Positions 1 to 11,422 of a stretch of DNA of 64,000 nucleotides are shown in pieces. Positions within the stretch are counted from its first letter, which is position 1. Each line of letters starts with the position of its first letter. Made by a program: the position numbers and the translations under genes. Source of the DNA: Bog-756 sp963703145 (GTDB lineage Bacteria; Actinomycetota; Acidimicrobiia; Acidimicrobiales; RAAP-2); the NCBI GenBank assembly GCA_963703145.1, contig OY969793.1:4030001-4094000 (forward strand). Reading direction: 5' to 3'. A model generated the notes under the pieces. That model ran no database searches. It was not told the DNA's origin and saw only the letters and a list, made by a program, of their open reading frames with translations.

Positions 1-1
1 G

Positions 2-1291
2 ACCTCAGGTGAGCCCGCAACACCTGTAGGCGATGGTGAGGACCTAGAGGTCCTGCACCAGACCGTCGACGAACTGCGCCACGAAAACGAGACGCTTCGT
101 GCTGCCGACCAGGGGAAGGGCCGGGCGCGGCTCCGCAGCGTTGGGTCCTGGGTCCTGCTGGTCGTGGCATGCCTCCTGGCGGTGGTGTCGTCGGTGGTGG
201 TGTTCGGGCGCAACCAGCTGTTGAACACCGACACCTACGTGAACACGGTGGCCCCGTTGGCCAGCAACCCGGCGATCCAGACCCAGGTGGCCACCCGGGT
301 CAGCCACGAGCTGATCGCTCGGACCGATCTGTCCGACCGGGTCCGCAATGCCCTGCCGAAGAAGGCGTCCTTCCTGGTGACGCCGATCACCAACGAGGTG
401 CAGTCCGCCACCTACAACGTCGCGCTCCGGCTGGTGGAGTCCGAGCAGTTCCAGAAGCTGTGGGTGGCGGCCAACCGCTCCTCGCACAAGCAGCTGGTGG
501 CGGTGTTGACCGGATCGAGCCCCGGAGTCGTGTCGACGAACGACGGCAAGGTGAGCATCGACCTCACCCAGGTCCAGATCGCCGTCAAGAAGAAGCTGGA
601 CAGCAGGGGGATCACGGTCTTCGACAAGGTCCCGGCGGCCAAGGGCCTCAACCTGGTGCTGTTCCAGTCGGACCAACTGGTGAAGATCCAGCGCCTGACC
701 CGCATCCTCAACAAGGTGGCGGTGGTGCTGCCCATCCTCACTCTGTTGCTGTTCGCCGCCGCGGTGGCGCTAGCCCGCAACCGGCGCAAGGGCCTGGTCC
801 GCGCCGCAGCCGGCCTGGCCCTGTCGATGGGGCTGATCCTCGTGGTGGTGTCGGTGGCCCGCAACCAGTACCTGTCATCGCTCAGCGCGTCCCAGTCCAA
901 GCCGGCCAACGAGGCGGTGATCGACACCGTGGTCGCCCCCCTGCAGGACACGGTCCGCCTGGTCGGCATCCTCGCCGCGGTGGTGGCCATCATCGCCGTG
1001 GTGGTTGGCGTCCCTGCCATCCGCCGGTGGGCGTCCGAGCGCCAAAAGCCCGAATGGCTCACTGAGGGGCCGGTGCACGGCTTCGTGGCCGCCCACCGGA
1101 GGGGCCTGCAGTGGGCCACCCTGGCGCTGGGGCTGCTCGTCCTGGTGCTGTGGAACAAGCCCACCACCCTGGTGGCGGTGGTCGTGGTGCTCATCACCCT
1201 GGCGCTCATCGGCCTGGTCGGCGCGTTCGCCGGCCGCCGCCTCGACCCGGGAGCCCGCGCCCTCCCGAGCGGGGACCCACCGCCTGGGTGA
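2..1291 (+). CDS. Multi-pass membrane protein, 5' end outside window
   Basis: The frame is open from the first bases of the window with no convincing start, so the gene begins upstream; a GTG at 164 lies inside the first membrane segment and is an unlikely start. A short charged N-terminal stretch (about 146 and below) is followed by a hydrophobic helix at about 146-205, then a soluble loop of roughly 165 residues (205-705). Further hydrophobic helices lie at about 705-775, 805-860, 950-1015, 1110-1150 and 1170-1230. The stop TGA overlaps the next ATG by one base, so the two genes are probably translated together. I recognise no named family or catalytic motif; the large loop between the first and second helix is probably extracytoplasmic. 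Confidence 0.7.
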   Translation, partial: TSGEPATPVGDGEDLEVLHQTVDELRHENETLRAADQGKGRARLRSVGSWVLLVVACLLAVVSSVVVFGRNQLLNTDTYVNTVAPLASNPAIQTQVATRVSHELIARTDLSDRVRNALPKKASFLVTPITNEVQSATYNVALRLVESEQFQKLWVAANRSSHKQLVAVLTGSSPGVVSTNDGKVSIDLTQVQIAVKKKLDSRGITVFDKVPAAKGLNLVLFQSDQLVKIQRLTRILNKVAVVLPILTLLLFAAAVALARNRRKGLVRAAAGLALSMGLILVVVSVARNQYLSSLSASQSKPANEAVIDTVVAPLQDTVRLVGILAAVVAIIAVVVGVPAIRRWASERQKPEWLTEGPVHGFVAAHRRGLQWATLALGLLVLVLWNKPTTLVAVVVVLITLALIGLVGAFAGRRLDPGARALPSGDPPPG

Positions 1292-2175
1292 TGGTCGGAT
1301 CCGCATCGGCGCCGTCCCCCGGTCGCCCGGCACCGAGGGTGATGTGGTCGTTCTTCGAGGCCATCCACGCGGTGACCTACTTCTCGCCGACGTGCCGCTC
1401 GGCCCTGGCTGCGACCGGACTCCGTGGTTTCTGGATGGGCTACTTCGCCGGCCGTGCCGCCCCCCTTGGGCCGGTCGGCCCGGCGGTGGTGACGGCCACG
1501 TTCTTCAACTTCCACCCGTCGATGGTGGCCCGGGCCATCCCCGACGCGTGGACGTTCGCCTCGCCCACGGCGGTGCTCGACGCCCGTCGGAGCAGTGCCG
1601 CAGCCGTCCTCCGAGAGGTGCACCCCGCAGTCGACGGTGCGGCCACCTCGATCCTGCCCGTCCTTGCCGACGCGGTGGGGGCGGCCGACGCCTCGGGCCG
1701 AGCACTGTTCGGTGCCAACCGCGAACTCGGGCAGCCCGACGATCCGGTCGAGGCCCTGTGGCAGGGGTGCACCAGCTTGCGCGAGCACCGCGGCGACGGC
1801 CACGTGGCGGCCCTGGTGGCCCACGGACTCGACGGGTGCGAGGCGCTGGTCACATTGGCGGCTGCCGACGGCATCCCGGCCGAGTTGTTCCTCGCCGGGC
1901 GGGGATGGTCCGAGGACGACTGGCAGTCAGCCCGTGGACGGCTCACCCGCCGCGGCCTGCTCGCCGGTGAAGCGCTGTCGCCGACCGGCTCGGCGTTGCG
2001 GGCGGTCATCGAGGCCACTACCGACCGGCTGGCGGCTACCCCCTACGACGGCATGTCCGATGGTGGGCTGTCGAGGTTGGCGGCCGGACTGGAAGAGGTG
2101 GCCGCCGCCGTGTCGGCTGCAGGGATCATCCCCTTCCCCAACGAGATCGGGCTCCCCGGCCCGATCTCCCGCTGA
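1291..2175 (+). CDS. SCO6745-family protein
   Basis: A soluble protein of about 294 residues resembling the actinobacterial SCO6745 family, whose members have a helical N-terminal part beginning with a 'FFEAIHAVTYFSP' type segment and a C-terminal helix-turn-helix-like part. Both are visible: WSFFEAIHAVTYFSP at the N-terminus and, near the C-terminus, a 'WQSARGRLTRRGLLAGE...LTPxG' pattern like a small winged-helix. Function in this family is not established. The ATG at 1291 overlaps the preceding stop; an in-frame ATG at 1342, just before the conserved FFEAIH segment, is an equally credible start and would remove 17 non-conserved residues. Confidence 0.7.
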   Translation: MVGSASAPSPGRPAPRVMWSFFEAIHAVTYFSPTCRSALAATGLRGFWMGYFAGRAAPLGPVGPAVVTATFFNFHPSMVARAIPDAWTFASPTAVLDARRSSAAAVLREVHPAVDGAATSILPVLADAVGAADASGRALFGANRELGQPDDPVEALWQGCTSLREHRGDGHVAALVAHGLDGCEALVTLAAADGIPAELFLAGRGWSEDDWQSARGRLTRRGLLAGEALSPTGSALRAVIEATTDRLAATPYDGMSDGGLSRLAAGLEEVAAAVSAAGIIPFPNEIGLPGPISR

Positions 2176-2201
2176 GCGGCGGCGCCCAGGCGGTCGGGCG
2201 A

Positions 2202-5200
2202 TCAGTGCGGAGGTGGCGGTGCCCCGGTGGTGGCGGGGTGCGGCTCGCTGGCGGCCGGGACCTCGACGACGCCCAGGTGGGTGCCGTTCCCGTCCCACTG
2301 CCCGAGGGAGGCGAAGAACTCCTCGGTATCCTTTTGAGCTGCGAGTGTTCGCTTTTCGGCTCCGGCGGCCAACAGCCGGCCCAGAACGGGGATCTCCCAG
2401 AGCGACTCGGCCCGGACGATGGCCATGGTCACCGGAACCAGGTGCTCAGCGGTGTCGAACACCACGTACCGGGGAAGCCACTCGGGCTCGTACTTGGCGT
2501 TGAACCGCCACAGTGACTCGATCTGGGCGAAGTTGGACAGCCGTTTCAAGAACCAGCGCTCGGCGCGTTGCACCGTCCCGTCGCCCTTGTCGCCCGAGAG
2601 CGTCGAGCGCAGGGCCGCGAAGTTGAGGCTCAGGCCCTCATAGCCCAAGGGCCGGAGGTGCTCGATGGTCGAGCACAGCGCGAAGTCCAACAGGCCGTTG
2701 GGATGATCGGATGGGTCTCGGCGCATCAAGTCGAGCGAGTACCCCTTGATCCCGGGGGCCGGCACGAACTGGCACATGGCGGCAGCCGCCCCGTCGGGGC
2801 CCCGAACCACGCACAGCAGCAGGCCGGTGTCCCTTGGATCGAACACACGCCCCAGCATCATGGAGAAGCCCCGCTCGTGCTCGCCCTGGCGGCTCAGGCT
2901 CATGAGCGCGGTGAGCTCCTCGTTGAGGGCCCGGTCCAAGTGGGCGGGGTCGTGGAAGGTGGCGGTGTAGCCGTACTTCTTGATCCGGTTGTGGGCCTGT
3001 CGGAGTCCTTTCATCGCCCCCCCGGCCAGGGTGAAGGACTGGAGCTTCACCACCGCCTCGTCCCCCAGATAGATGTGGTGCATGCCCGAGTCCCGGTAGA
3101 TGGGAAGCCAGTCCTCGCCCGAGCCCATCACCGACGTGACCCAGCCGTGACTGTCGGCGAATCGGCGGAAGGCGGCCCACACCTGCTCGCGTTCGTTGTG
3201 GGGGCCGATGGGGTCGGGAGAGATCAGGCACACGCCGCCGTAGACGGCGTAGGCCACCAAGCTGTCCCGGTGGAAGAACCACTTCTTGTCGGAACGGAGT
3301 GAGAAGTAGTCGAGCGTCGAGTCCCCGTGGCGCCGGACGATGTCGCGGGCCCGGATCTCGGCGGCGCGGCCCGAGCTCAGTCGGCGGTCGACCACCGGCC
3401 TGGTGATGAGGAACAAGGCGATGGCAACCAGGGTCAGTCCGATGGCGCCGAGCGCAGGGGCGAGGAAGTGGTCGGCCCGTCGGGGGAGGGGGATGGTGCG
3501 GATGCCGACCAGGCGCTCGGACACCGCCCACAGCGCCGTCCAGAACGGGATCTGGGTGTGGTGCCCGTCATGGTCAACTCGGATGAACAGCTCGATAGAG
3601 CTGGCGGTGAGCAGCGCGATGCCGACGATGCCCACGCCCAGTGCGAGCACCGCGGACCGCAGCGACGACCAGTCCGAAGGGGCCTGGAAGTCGCGGCGGT
3701 GGGTGAGGAGCAGGATGAGGATGGCCAGGGCCACCACCGACTCTTCGATGTCGGCCCCGGCGATCACGTGCAGCACGATGGTGCCCGACAAGAGGACGAC
3801 GGCCACCCGCCAGGCCCGACGCTGGCCTCGCAGGATGCCCCGCCCGAGGGCCACCAGGGCCAGTCCGGCCATGGCGATGAGCGCCCCCGCCGCTTCGCTG
3901 GCACGCAGCGGGAGGTACTCCAGCACCACGTGGAGGCGGCCTCGCAGGGGAGGGGTGATGGCGTCGAGCAGGTCGATGATGCCGGCGAAGAGGATGGCGG
4001 CCGATGACCACCGGCGGACCCGCCGGATGCGGCGGTGGGCCGCCCGGAGATCCGGAGCCGGGGGCCATGATTGGCCCATCGGATAGGAGGCCACGAGGGT
4101 CGGGTGCAGGCTGCGCACGCCGCGGTCCCGTCGGATGAGCCGCTCGAAGGTGCTGGGTGAGCGGAGCTCATGGCTGCCGAGGAGTAGCCGGGCGTGGAGC
4201 TCGGCCCCGGTCTCGAGCTCGACCCAGCTCACCCGTTGGTTGTGCACGAACACCGGCGGCAGTCCCAGCCGGCCGCGGTGCTCTTCGACCACCTCACCGC
4301 TGGCACCCACGTTGGCGTAGAAGCCCACGCCCAGGTGGGTCAGCTCCGACTGGAAGGTGGCGGCGGTGATCAGCCCGCTGTAGCCCTCGCCGACCAGGCG
4401 CCGGCCGGCGTCGCGGGCGGCGTCATTGGCCCCCGCCTCGGACTGGACAGACTCGAGGGCACCACCGCCCAGGATCGACCACATCCGGCGGCTGAGGAGG
4501 CCGAGCACCAGCGCCAGCACCGCCAGCACGACCAGCGCCACACCGGTGGCGATGAGTATCTGGTCGACCAGGTCGGCCTGGTGGGCGTGGCGGATGGCCC
4601 GAGCCGGCAGGCCCGATCCGATGTGGCCGAGCACCCAGGGGGTGACCGCCACTCTCAGCAGGGCGGCAACGATGAATGGGACCAACAGCCACCAGGCGTA
4701 GCGGCCCAGGCGCCGGTAGAGGGTGCGGGACACGACGAACCGGGAGAGGGCGGACGGGTCGCTCAGTCGATTGAGGCCGACCAGCCAGGGTGCGTCCCGG
4801 TCGGACTGCGCGGCCAGGGTGCGCCACCCCTTCCCGGCCGATGCGTGGCCCACGGCACCGGGCTTGGCGTCGGCGGCGGGATCGAACTCGGTCTCAGGCC
4901 CGCTGCACCCCGAGGCGTAGGCGTGCTCGCCCGGCTCGACCCGGACGACCCGGACGCCGGTGGCGGTGTGCAGGTGGAGATCCACGGCACCGTGCGGCTC
5001 GACCCCCCTTGCCGCGATGGCGGCGATGGTCTCGGGGTCGGTGTCGAAGCCGGGCTCATGGGTGCCGGTCTGACGGATCACCCGCCGCTCGTCGATGGTG
5101 AGGAACCGGGCCAGCGCGTGGCCCAGGGCCGGATGGGCCTCCATGGCACCCCGGCACTCGGCCAGTGGGGATCCGGCATCGCTCAGATCGAACAGGTTGC

Positions 5201-5438
5201 CGGCGATGATCAGGATGCCCGGGCCGTCCCAGGTGTCGAGAGCCCGGGCCAGCTCGGCGGTGATGGCAATGGTGGACGCGGTCGCCGTGGGGGTAAGCAG
5301 CAGGTCGCTCACGACCATGACCCTTCGACCCAGTGGCACCTCGATCCGGGTTGCGCCGGGCTCGGCCGGGAGGACCCCGGACGGTGAGGCGGGTGGCTCG
5401 GGGACGGTCCCGACGACCTGGCGGGTGGGTGGCGTCAC
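2202..5438 (-). CDS. Phosphatidylglycerol lysyltransferase-like membrane protein with degenerate phosphoesterase domain
   Basis: The C-terminal 350 residues are a DUF2156/LPG-synthase domain (GNAT-like fold) of MprF/LysX type, which transfers an aminoacyl group from tRNA to a membrane lipid; 'LRSDKKWFF', 'SPDPIGP' and 'LSLNFAALR' are family signatures. About eight hydrophobic helices precede it. The N-terminus is unusual: it has the layout of a calcineurin-type metallophosphoesterase, but the metal-binding motifs are altered (SDLLL for SDxH, AGNLFD for GD, TGTHE for GNHD), so it is probably inactive. The start was set at GTG 5438, preceded by GGAGGGG; the frame stays open to 5591 and ATG 5531 is an alternative that would abut the divergent acs gene. 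Substrate amino acid unknown. Confidence 0.75.
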   Translation of the reverse strand: MTPPTRQVVGTVPEPPASPSGVLPAEPGATRIEVPLGRRVMVVSDLLLTPTATASTIAITAELARALDTWDGPGILIIAGNLFDLSDAGSPLAECRGAMEAHPALGHALARFLTIDERRVIRQTGTHEPGFDTDPETIAAIAARGVEPHGAVDLHLHTATGVRVVRVEPGEHAYASGCSGPETEFDPAADAKPGAVGHASAGKGWRTLAAQSDRDAPWLVGLNRLSDPSALSRFVVSRTLYRRLGRYAWWLLVPFIVAALLRVAVTPWVLGHIGSGLPARAIRHAHQADLVDQILIATGVALVVLAVLALVLGLLSRRMWSILGGGALESVQSEAGANDAARDAGRRLVGEGYSGLITAATFQSELTHLGVGFYANVGASGEVVEEHRGRLGLPPVFVHNQRVSWVELETGAELHARLLLGSHELRSPSTFERLIRRDRGVRSLHPTLVASYPMGQSWPPAPDLRAAHRRIRRVRRWSSAAILFAGIIDLLDAITPPLRGRLHVVLEYLPLRASEAAGALIAMAGLALVALGRGILRGQRRAWRVAVVLLSGTIVLHVIAGADIEESVVALAILILLLTHRRDFQAPSDWSSLRSAVLALGVGIVGIALLTASSIELFIRVDHDGHHTQIPFWTALWAVSERLVGIRTIPLPRRADHFLAPALGAIGLTLVAIALFLITRPVVDRRLSSGRAAEIRARDIVRRHGDSTLDYFSLRSDKKWFFHRDSLVAYAVYGGVCLISPDPIGPHNEREQVWAAFRRFADSHGWVTSVMGSGEDWLPIYRDSGMHHIYLGDEAVVKLQSFTLAGGAMKGLRQAHNRIKKYGYTATFHDPAHLDRALNEELTALMSLSRQGEHERGFSMMLGRVFDPRDTGLLLCVVRGPDGAAAAMCQFVPAPGIKGYSLDLMRRDPSDHPNGLLDFALCSTIEHLRPLGYEGLSLNFAALRSTLSGDKGDGTVQRAERWFLKRLSNFAQIESLWRFNAKYEPEWLPRYVVFDTAEHLVPVTMAIVRAESLWEIPVLGRLLAAGAEKRTLAAQKDTEEFFASLGQWDGNGTHLGVVEVPAASEPHPATTGAPPPPH

Positions 5439-5529
5439 AGCCCCTCCATCGTAGAGGCCCACCGCCGGTAGGCTGGGGCGCCGGGCTGGATCGGCCACGA
5501 GCACCAGGCCAGGAGCGATAGGGGGAGCC
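5439..5529 (+). promoter_or_regulatory. Divergent control region upstream of acs
   Basis: This 91-base spacer separates the lysyltransferase-like gene (minus) from acs (plus). On the plus strand TAGGCT at about 5470-5475 is a plausible -10 element, and AGGAGCGATAGGGGGAGCC just before ATG 5530 holds a purine-rich ribosome binding site. No clear -35 or operator palindrome is visible. Confidence 0.4.
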
Positions 5530-7565
<2,036 letters not shown>

Positions 7566-7569
<4 letters not shown>

Positions 7570-8063
7570 CGTCGCCCTACGTACCGTCGAACTGGGCGTG
7601 GCGGGCCGGGCCGGTGGAGAACCCGGGGCCAGCGGTGGTGTTCGACGTCGACGGCGTCCTCTCCGACGCTGTCGGTCGCCAGCACTTCATCGAGCGGGGC
7701 CGCCGTGACTGGGAGGCCTTCTTCAACGCCTGCGGCGACGATCCGGTCATCGGGGAGCTGGCCCGGGTCCTCGAGCTCCTGGACCCCAGCCTGCAGGTGA
7801 TCCTGCTCACCGGTCGTCCCATGCGGGTCCAGCCCCAGACCCTGGCATGGCTGGAGCGGTACGGCCTGCGGTGGGACCTCCTCGTGATGCGCTCGAGGGG
7901 GGACTATTCCCAGGTGACCTGGTTCAAGCGGGACAGCGTCGACGAGCTACGGGCCTACGGCTTCGACCTTCGCCTGGCCTTCGAGGACGACCCCAACAAC
8001 TTCGCCATGTTCCACGCTGAGGGCATCCCCTGTGTGTACATCCACTCGGGCTACTACGACTGA
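7566..8063 (+). CDS. HAD-superfamily phosphatase, PNKP-like
   Basis: A 165-residue protein with the HAD fold: motif I FDVDGVLSD (nucleophile and acid/base aspartates) near residue 22-30, motif II LTGRP near 80, and motif IV as EDDPNN near 140. It resembles the phosphatase part of polynucleotide kinase/phosphatase, but there is no kinase domain, so the substrate cannot be named. Translation probably starts at GTG 7566, inside the acs stop codon, which suggests coupled expression with acs. The 3' end overlaps the convergent lnt gene by ten bases. Confidence 0.75.
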
Positions 8064-9859
8064 GGATCCCGCCGGCACGTGGCCAGCCACCAGCCGGCTA
8101 CCAGGGCCAACCCGGACAGCGCCAGGACGGGGGTCGATCCGTAACGCACGAACACGGTGGTGCCCACCCGCTTCGACAGGACGGCAAACACGACCTGTTG
8201 GGCGCCGAGCACCGATCGGTCGAGGAGCACCCCCCGGTTGGTGATCGCCGCGCTGTAGCCGGTCGGAGCGGCCTGGAGGAGGTCGCGGCCTTGCTGGACG
8301 GCCTGCACCTGCGAGGCGGCGATCTCCTGGGTGGGGACCTGGGCCGTGGCATACGACGAGGTGTTGGTCGGGACGATCAGGAGTTGGGCCCCGGCCCGGA
8401 CCGAGGACCGGCCCCGGTCGGCATAGAAGACCTCGTAGGACACCATGGCCCCAAGGGGTCCGGCCGGGGTGGCCAGCAGCCCGGTGCCGGTGCCGGGCAC
8501 GGCGTCGCGAGGCACGGCCGACAGGTTGCCGAGGTGGGCGAACAAGCCCCGGTAGGGCACGTACTCGCCGAAGGGGACCCGGTGGACCTTCTCGAAGCGG
8601 GACACCACCGTCCCGTCGGGTCCGAAGGCCACGACCTCGTTGCGGAAGGCGGTGGGCGAGATCGTCTCGGTGACTCCCACCACCAGCGTGGTGTGCAGGG
8701 TACGGGCCAGGTTCCCCAGAGCGGCCTCTTCGGGGGACGCCGACAATGAGGTGTCCAGGGAGACCACATCCTCGGGCCACAGCACCAACTGGGGGGTGGT
8801 GCCGTGGCCGAGGCGCTCCATCAGTGCGGTGGCACTCACCTGGGCGGCCAGGACCACGCTCGGGTCGATCTGGGACTTGCGGAATCCTCGGGCGCCGCCC
8901 CCTTGCACGGCGGCGGTCGACACGGTGGCCACGGCCGGTCCCCCGTCCGGAGCGTGGTCGGCGCCGACCCCGGTTGCGGCCAGACCGAGCAGCCAGACGA
9001 CGGCTACCGCGATCAGCGCGCCGCGCCCGGCCCGGGCATCGGCGAACGAGGCGCGGCTTCCGGACAGCGGCCCTGCATTGGACGGCCCTGCATTGGACGG
9101 CCCTGCATTGGACGGCCCTGCATTGGACGGCCCTGCATTGGACGGCACGGCGCCGGCCGATGTTCCGGGTGACGGCGCGGGGTCGACGCGGGCGAAGGCC
9201 CGGGCCCGCGACCCGTCACGGATTATCAGGACCACCGCCTCGACGGCGGCCGCCAGTCCCACGCCGCCGACGTAGACGGCCAGCGTGAGCAGGAGTGGCC
9301 CGCCCAACCGGGCTAGACCCACAAGGGGGCCTCCGGCCTGTCCGAGGAAGACCCCCCCGATGGGCAGTCCGCCGAAGGGCCAGGTCATCCGCGCCGCTTC
9401 CCCGAGCGTCAGGGCGGCCGGAAAGGCCAGCGCCCGGGCCACCAGCGGACCGGCCGGAACGGCCAGGCACGCCATGGCGACGAAGGTTGCCTGGAGGGCG
9501 ATGAGGACGACGGCCCCGGGGATGGTGAACGAGCGGGCCCACATCAGACCCGGCACGTAGCACCCGAGGCCGGCCAGCCATCCGGCCCAGAGCCGGGTCC
9601 GGGCTTGGAGACCTCCGATCCGCCAGAACAGCAGGCCGGCGGCGGGAAAGGCGAGGATCCACAGTCCCCACGGCGGGAGCGAGAGCGCCAGGCCTGCGCC
9701 GGCGATCAGGGCCGGGAGGGCCACCATCCCCCGTCGCGGTGATGTCCGGCGGCCACGATCCCGGACCATGGTCACCCGCGAGGGGCGCCACCTCGGCTCG
9801 GCGGTATCGGGGGCGAGAACGGAGCCGACGGCAGCCCCTTGCGCCGGTTCATCGCTCAT
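8054..9859 (-). CDS. lnt: Apolipoprotein N-acyltransferase-like protein (Ser in place of catalytic Cys)
   Basis: A 601-residue membrane protein with about six N-terminal helices followed by a nitrilase-fold domain, as in Lnt, which N-acylates the lipid-bearing cysteine of lipoproteins on the outer face of the membrane. Two catalytic-triad parts are present: Glu in LWPEDVV (about 360) and Lys in FEKVHRVPFGEYVP (about 422). The third, normally Cys in an ICYE motif, reads MVSYEVFY with Ser474 (codon TCC at 8440-8438). A linker between membrane and nitrilase parts contains five tandem SNAGP pentapeptides. It follows hemY by 33 bases on the same strand and probably ends the heme operon transcript. 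Activity with serine is uncertain. Confidence 0.8.
   Translation of the reverse strand: MSDEPAQGAAVGSVLAPDTAEPRWRPSRVTMVRDRGRRTSPRRGMVALPALIAGAGLALSLPPWGLWILAFPAAGLLFWRIGGLQARTRLWAGWLAGLGCYVPGLMWARSFTIPGAVVLIALQATFVAMACLAVPAGPLVARALAFPAALTLGEAARMTWPFGGLPIGGVFLGQAGGPLVGLARLGGPLLLTLAVYVGGVGLAAAVEAVVLIIRDGSRARAFARVDPAPSPGTSAGAVPSNAGPSNAGPSNAGPSNAGPSNAGPLSGSRASFADARAGRGALIAVAVVWLLGLAATGVGADHAPDGGPAVATVSTAAVQGGGARGFRKSQIDPSVVLAAQVSATALMERLGHGTTPQLVLWPEDVVSLDTSLSASPEEAALGNLARTLHTTLVVGVTETISPTAFRNEVVAFGPDGTVVSRFEKVHRVPFGEYVPYRGLFAHLGNLSAVPRDAVPGTGTGLLATPAGPLGAMVSYEVFYADRGRSSVRAGAQLLIVPTNTSSYATAQVPTQEIAASQVQAVQQGRDLLQAAPTGYSAAITNRGVLLDRSVLGAQQVVFAVLSKRVGTTVFVRYGSTPVLALSGLALVAGWWLATCRRDPQS
9069..9143. 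repeat. Five perfect 15-bp tandem repeats inside lnt
   Basis: The unit GGCCCTGCATTGGAC is repeated five times without a mismatch. On the coding (minus) strand it encodes the pentapeptide SNAGP, in the linker between the membrane part and the nitrilase domain of the Lnt-like protein. The unit is a multiple of three, so copy-number change would not shift the frame. Identical codons in every copy indicate recent expansion. Confidence 0.9.
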
Positions 9860-9892
9860 CGGGAGGGAACGGTCATGGCCTGGCGTCGGCGC

Positions 9893-11422
9893 TCATGGAG
9901 TTGGGCCACCTGAGCCCAAGCCCCCTGGCGAGGTCTCGAGGGCTGCGAGGACCCGACGTCCAGCACTCCGGCCGCTGCCGATGCATGCAGGGATTCCCAC
10001 ACCTCGCAGGGCGGCCCCGGCGACGGCGACCCGGTCCAGTGCCGACACGGCCTGCTCGATCCGTGCCACCCGGAGCAGGTGCCCCACCTCGTACTGGGGG
10101 AAGGCGTGATCCCATCGGGTGACCAGGGACTCGGTCGGGGCATCACGGATGCCGAGGTAGCGGGCCAACTCGCCCCGCACCGATGCGGTGAGCTCGTCGT
10201 CATCCATTCCGGCATGGCGCTCGTCGCCGAACCGGCCCACCGACGCCCGGATCAGCTCGTCGCCCGGACGGGCCAGGTGCGGCCACTTCCTTGACAGATA
10301 GGTGGCGCCGGTCATCAACGCCGGCCGTCCGTCGATCAGCGAGGTGCGGGGCACCAGGAAGCCGGTCCCGGTCAGCGGGGCGACGACGACCCCGTCGGGA
10401 AAGGCCAGCGTCACGACGGCCACCGAGGCGTAACGGATGGAGCTCAGGATGCCAGCGGCCTCTGGTGCGTGTGGGGCCAGCAGCACGGCTGACTCGGTGG
10501 CGGGAAGGGCGAGAACCACCCCGTCGGCGACGAACCCACCACCGACCGCACCGGAGCCGTTGAGGCCAGCAGTCGGGCCCAGGGCGAGTTGCCACCGGCC
10601 AGAATCCACGCGGTCCATGGCGTCGACGGCCGTGCCGGTGTGGATGGTCACGCCTCGCCGGGCTAGCGCGTCGGCCAGCAGATCGACCAGGCTGGCCGTA
10701 CTCCCCGGCAGGCTCCAGAAGGCGGGCGGGGGGACGGCACCGGCGGGGTTCGACGAACTGGCGGTCGACCGGCTCACGGCCTGGCCCAGGCGCCGCATCA
10801 GGCTTCCCGACTGGTGGGAGGCGGCCAGGAGAAGCGGGAAGGTGGCGGCCGTGCTCAGGGCATCCACACCGCTGGCATGGATGCCCCCGATCAGCGGGTC
10901 CACCAGGCGGTCGACAACGGGTCGGCCGAGCCGCTCCTCGACGATCTGGCCCACCGCCCGATCGCCGAACACCATGCCGGTCCTGAGGTGGGGGACGACC
11001 AGGTCTTTGGCCACCCTCACCGACTCGCCTCGGCTCAGGATGCCGCTCCGGAGGAGTGGCCACCACCGGGTGGGGATCCCGAGCTGCAGCCCTTCGGGCA
11101 TCAGGCGCAGTCGGCCCCGCGCCCAGATGGAGGCGCCCTGGGCGCCCACCGGCAATAAGGACGGGCCGATGCCGAGCTCGTCACAGAGTTCAGTGGCTTC
11201 GGGCCACCGCCCCAGGAAGGCATCGGCGGCCAGGTCCACTCGCCGTCCGGCGAACGTGGCGGAGGCCAGCTTCCCCCCGATCCGGTCGGCCGCCTCGAAG
11301 ACGTGCACCTGAGGGCCTTCGACCTCACGCCCGAGGGATCCGGTGACCACCTCCCACGCAGCGGCGAGCCCGGCGATGCCGCCCCCGACGACGGCCACCA
11401 CAGTCCGGTTCCCGGCCGTCAC
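9893..11422 (-). CDS. hemY: Protoporphyrinogen/coproporphyrinogen III oxidase
   Basis: A 509-residue FAD-dependent oxidase of the HemY/HemG family. The N-terminal dinucleotide-binding motif VVGGGIAGLAAAW is near residues 9-22, followed by FEAADRIGGKL. The C-terminus has the family's FAD-contacting stretch near 'VAVAGAALRGVGIPACIGSGRSAG'. In monoderm actinobacteria this enzyme usually acts as coproporphyrinogen oxidase (CgoX) in the coproporphyrin route to heme; that is family knowledge, not visible here. GTG 11422 was chosen because it overlaps the hemH stop (GTGA) and lies directly before the FAD motif; longer readings to 11623 fall inside hemH. Confidence 0.88.
   Translation of the reverse strand: MTAGNRTVVAVVGGGIAGLAAAWEVVTGSLGREVEGPQVHVFEAADRIGGKLASATFAGRRVDLAADAFLGRWPEATELCDELGIGPSLLPVGAQGASIWARGRLRLMPEGLQLGIPTRWWPLLRSGILSRGESVRVAKDLVVPHLRTGMVFGDRAVGQIVEERLGRPVVDRLVDPLIGGIHASGVDALSTAATFPLLLAASHQSGSLMRRLGQAVSRSTASSSNPAGAVPPPAFWSLPGSTASLVDLLADALARRGVTIHTGTAVDAMDRVDSGRWQLALGPTAGLNGSGAVGGGFVADGVVLALPATESAVLLAPHAPEAAGILSSIRYASVAVVTLAFPDGVVVAPLTGTGFLVPRTSLIDGRPALMTGATYLSRKWPHLARPGDELIRASVGRFGDERHAGMDDDELTASVRGELARYLGIRDAPTESLVTRWDHAFPQYEVGHLLRVARIEQAVSALDRVAVAGAALRGVGIPACIGSGRSAGRRVLAALETSPGGLGSGGPTP

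Noticed and set aside
412..1824. Long antisense frames opposite the first two genes
   Set aside because: Composition is typical of shadow frames; no family match, while the sense frames have helices and conserved motifs.
9069..9143. Short regular repeats as a CRISPR array
   Set aside because: Units are adjacent without spacers and code in frame for SNAGP inside lnt.
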